Source of the DNA: JACPSX01 sp035288405 [NCBI: bacterium]
GTDB taxonomy: Bacteria; JACPSX01
Reading direction: 5' to 3'
Assembly: GCA_035288405.1 (NCBI GenBank)
Contig: DATEAK010000141.1
Coordinates: forward strand, 1 to 8,628
DNA length: 8,628 nucleotides
The translations under genes were made by a program, and so were the position numbers. The notes under the pieces were generated by a model. It worked only from the letters and a program-made list of their open reading frames with translations, did not search any database and was not told the DNA's origin. Below are positions 6,751 to 8,628 of the stretch, one piece after another; within the stretch, counting starts at the first letter, position 1; the number at the start of each line of letters is the position of its first letter.

Positions 6751-8628
6751 CAAAGACGAGATCCTGCGCCGCTTGGAATCCCTTCCCGGCCCTCGTCCCT
6801 TGCCCCTCAAGGAACTCATTCATCTTTTTCGTATCCCAGCAGAGCGGCGCCCGGCATTTCGCCGGCTCGTGCGTCAACTCGCCCGGGAAGGAGACCTGAT
6901 CCGTGTGGGAGCAAACCGCTATAGCCTTCCCGGCCGCCTGAATCTCATCACCGGAAAAATCCAGATTCACCACGAAGGGTACGGGTTCCTCACCCCCGAA
7001 GGGAAGAAGGGGGACGATATCCATATTCCCGAGCGCTTCACAGGCGGAGCCATGGACGGGGACAAAGTCCAGGTTCAGGTGTCTTCGTCTGCGCGCTACC
7101 GGAAATCATCCGGGCAGGTTGTCCGGATTCTGGAGCGCGCTCACTCCTCGGTGGTCGGAGTGCTGGACACCCGGGGAAAATCGTTTGTTCTCATCCCGCA
7201 AAATCGCCGGCTCGGCGAAGTTCAGATCTTGAAAAAAGACAGCGCGGGCGCCCGCAGAGGCTTGGCGGCTGTTGCGGAGATTAGCGAGTATCCCGAGCAT
7301 GGAAATCTCGCCCGGGGCCGGGTCACGGAAGTTCTCGGTGATCCCGAAGACCCTGAGGTAGAGGTAGAAATTATCCTGAGGAAATACGGCATTCCGGGCC
7401 CTTTCCCGGAGCGGGTCCTCAAGGAAGCCGCTTCCTGCCCCCAGCAGGTCCGCCCGGAAGATTTCACCGGAAGACTCGATTTGAGAGATCTGATCACCTT
7501 CACAATTGACGGGGAAACAGCCCGGGACTTTGATGACGCCGTCTCCATCGAGAAGACATCAGGCGGCACTTACCGTCTGGGAGTTCATATTGCCGACGTG
7601 AGCCACTACGTTCGGGAAGGTTCTCTTCTGGACCGGGAAGCCCGCAACCGGGGAAACAGCGTCTACTTTCCCGATCGGGCCGTTCCCATGCTTCCGGAGC
7701 CCCTTTCGGCAGGCATCTGCAGCTTGAAGCCCGCAGAGGATCGACTCGCTCAATCCATCTTCCTGGATTTCGATTCCAGGGGAAATGTCTTGGGCACCCG
7801 CTTTGCCGACGCCGTGATCCGCAGCCACCAACGTTTCACCTATACGATTTTTGCCAAACTTCTCGAGCACAGCGATCCGGTTCTGGAGAAACAGTACTCC
7901 TCCTTGATCCCCTCCGTGCAGCTCATGGGGGAATTGGCGAAAATCCTGCGGGCGCGCCGTATGTCCCTGGGGAGTCTGGACTTCGACCTGCCCGAGGCGG
8001 ACGTCATCCTGGACAGCGACGGGCAGGTGGAGAGCATCTTGCGCCAGGAGCGCAACGACGCCCACAAGCTCATCGAGGAATTCATGCTGGCGGCAAACCA
8101 AGCCGTGGCCTTCTACATCGTTGACCACGGAGCCCCGGGTCTGTACCGAGTCCATGAACCCCCCGATCCGCTGAAGATCGCAGATCTAGCCGCATTCCTC
8201 GAAACACTGGGCTACACCCTTCCCGATCCCGAATCGGTCCGCCCCCGGGACCTGATGGACATCCTCGAAAGAGCCCAAGGCAAGCCCGAAGAACGCCTTC
8301 TCAACATGCTCGTTTTGCGATCCCTTCGCCAAGCCCGCTATGCTTCTGAAAACCTGGGGCACTTCGCCTTACATTTCGAGTACTACACTCACTTTACTTC
8401 CCCCATCCGTCGCTACCCGGACCTGATCGTGCATCGGGTCCTGCGCCGCCTGCGCCACAGCAAAGCTTCGGCCTCCGCAGACCGTGAGGCTGCCACAAAC
8501 AATCTGGCTGCCATCGCGGAACACTCCTCCTGGACGGAGCGCCGGGCCGACGAAGCCGAGCGTGACCTCGTGGACTTGAAGAAGATCCAGTTCATGGGTA
8601 AGCACCTGGGGAGTGAGTTTTGGGGGCA
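6743..8628 (+). CDS. rnr: Ribonuclease R, 3' end outside window
   Basis: The frame is open from the ATG at 6743 to the window edge, giving 628 residues. RNase R degrades RNA 3' to 5' and can pass through structured RNA, acting in rRNA quality control and mRNA turnover. Domains in order: an N-terminal winged-helix-like region (about 1-65); cold-shock domain 1 (GKIQIHHEGYGFLTPE, about 72-87, then DIHIP); cold-shock domain 2 (about 134-190); and the RNB catalytic domain (about 240-570). The catalytic motif TIDGETARDFDDAV gives D256, D262, D264 and D265, matching E. coli D272, D278, D280 and D281. Other signatures are NRGNSVYFPDRAVPMLPEPLS, HKLIEEFMLAANQAVA and HFTSPIRRYPDLIVHR. The visible part ends just after WTERRADEAERDLVDLKK, where the S1 RNA-binding domain should begin, so the missing part is probably that domain and any basic tail. 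RNase II is less likely because it lacks the N-terminal winged helix. The start overlaps the dehydrogenase stop by 8 bases, with only a weak ribosome site. Confidence 0.97.
   Translation, partial: MIDKDEILRRLESLPGPRPLPLKELIHLFRIPAERRPAFRRLVRQLAREGDLIRVGANRYSLPGRLNLITGKIQIHHEGYGFLTPEGKKGDDIHIPERFTGGAMDGDKVQVQVSSSARYRKSSGQVVRILERAHSSVVGVLDTRGKSFVLIPQNRRLGEVQILKKDSAGARRGLAAVAEISEYPEHGNLARGRVTEVLGDPEDPEVEVEIILRKYGIPGPFPERVLKEAASCPQQVRPEDFTGRLDLRDLITFTIDGETARDFDDAVSIEKTSGGTYRLGVHIADVSHYVREGSLLDREARNRGNSVYFPDRAVPMLPEPLSAGICSLKPAEDRLAQSIFLDFDSRGNVLGTRFADAVIRSHQRFTYTIFAKLLEHSDPVLEKQYSSLIPSVQLMGELAKILRARRMSLGSLDFDLPEADVILDSDGQVESILRQERNDAHKLIEEFMLAANQAVAFYIVDHGAPGLYRVHEPPDPLKIADLAAFLETLGYTLPDPESVRPRDLMDILERAQGKPEERLLNMLVLRSLRQARYASENLGHFALHFEYYTHFTSPIRRYPDLIVHRVLRRLRHSKASASADREAATNNLAAIAEHSSWTERRADEAERDLVDLKKIQFMGKHLGSEFWG

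Noticed and set aside
1-8628. Search for CRISPR arrays, tRNA or rRNA genes, insertion sequences, toxin-antitoxin or defence genes
   Set aside because: Almost every base belongs to one of six recognisable + strand genes. The longest gap is 20 bases, and no repeat array, transposase-like protein or RNA gene was seen.

Overview
The window looks like ordinary chromosomal DNA from a Gram-negative bacterium. It is GC-rich by eye, densely packed, and every supported gene lies on the + strand. A lipoprotein-type signal peptide, a Sec-type signal peptide and an AsmA-like C-terminal fragment all point to a two-membrane envelope. The mix of genes would fit a deltaproteobacterial or Nitrospirota-like lineage, but the sequence alone does not fix the taxon.

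Layout: (1) bases 1-279, the 3' end of an upstream gene, probably an AsmA/TamB-like envelope protein; (2) 290-1792, an exported M16 zinc peptidase with an intact HxxEH site and a long charged insertion; (3) 1789-3231, a second M16-family protein, a predicted lipoprotein that has lost the zinc site; (4) 3245-5836, DNA polymerase I (polA), with intact 5'-nuclease and polymerase domains but an apparently dead 3'-5' exonuclease domain; (5) 5857-6750, an NAD(P)-dependent beta-hydroxyacid dehydrogenase of the 3-hydroxyisobutyrate dehydrogenase / glyoxylate-succinic semialdehyde reductase family; (6) 6743-8628, ribonuclease R (rnr), running off the right edge just as its S1 domain should begin.

The spacing is operon-like throughout: gaps of 10, 13 and 20 bases and overlaps of 4 and 8 bases. 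I see no room for internal terminators and no convincing internal promoter, so the genes are probably co-transcribed from a promoter upstream of the window. The two M16 proteins most likely form one envelope peptidase built from an active and an inactive subunit. polA and rnr are housekeeping nucleic-acid enzymes, and the dehydrogenase between them is metabolic; I see no functional link beyond shared transcription.

There is no mobile element, CRISPR array, tRNA, rRNA or defence-type cassette, and no stretch over 20 bases lacks a gene. I do not see an undescribed system here. The points most worth a second look are the degenerate proofreading domain of PolA and the asymmetric M16 pair with its insertion.
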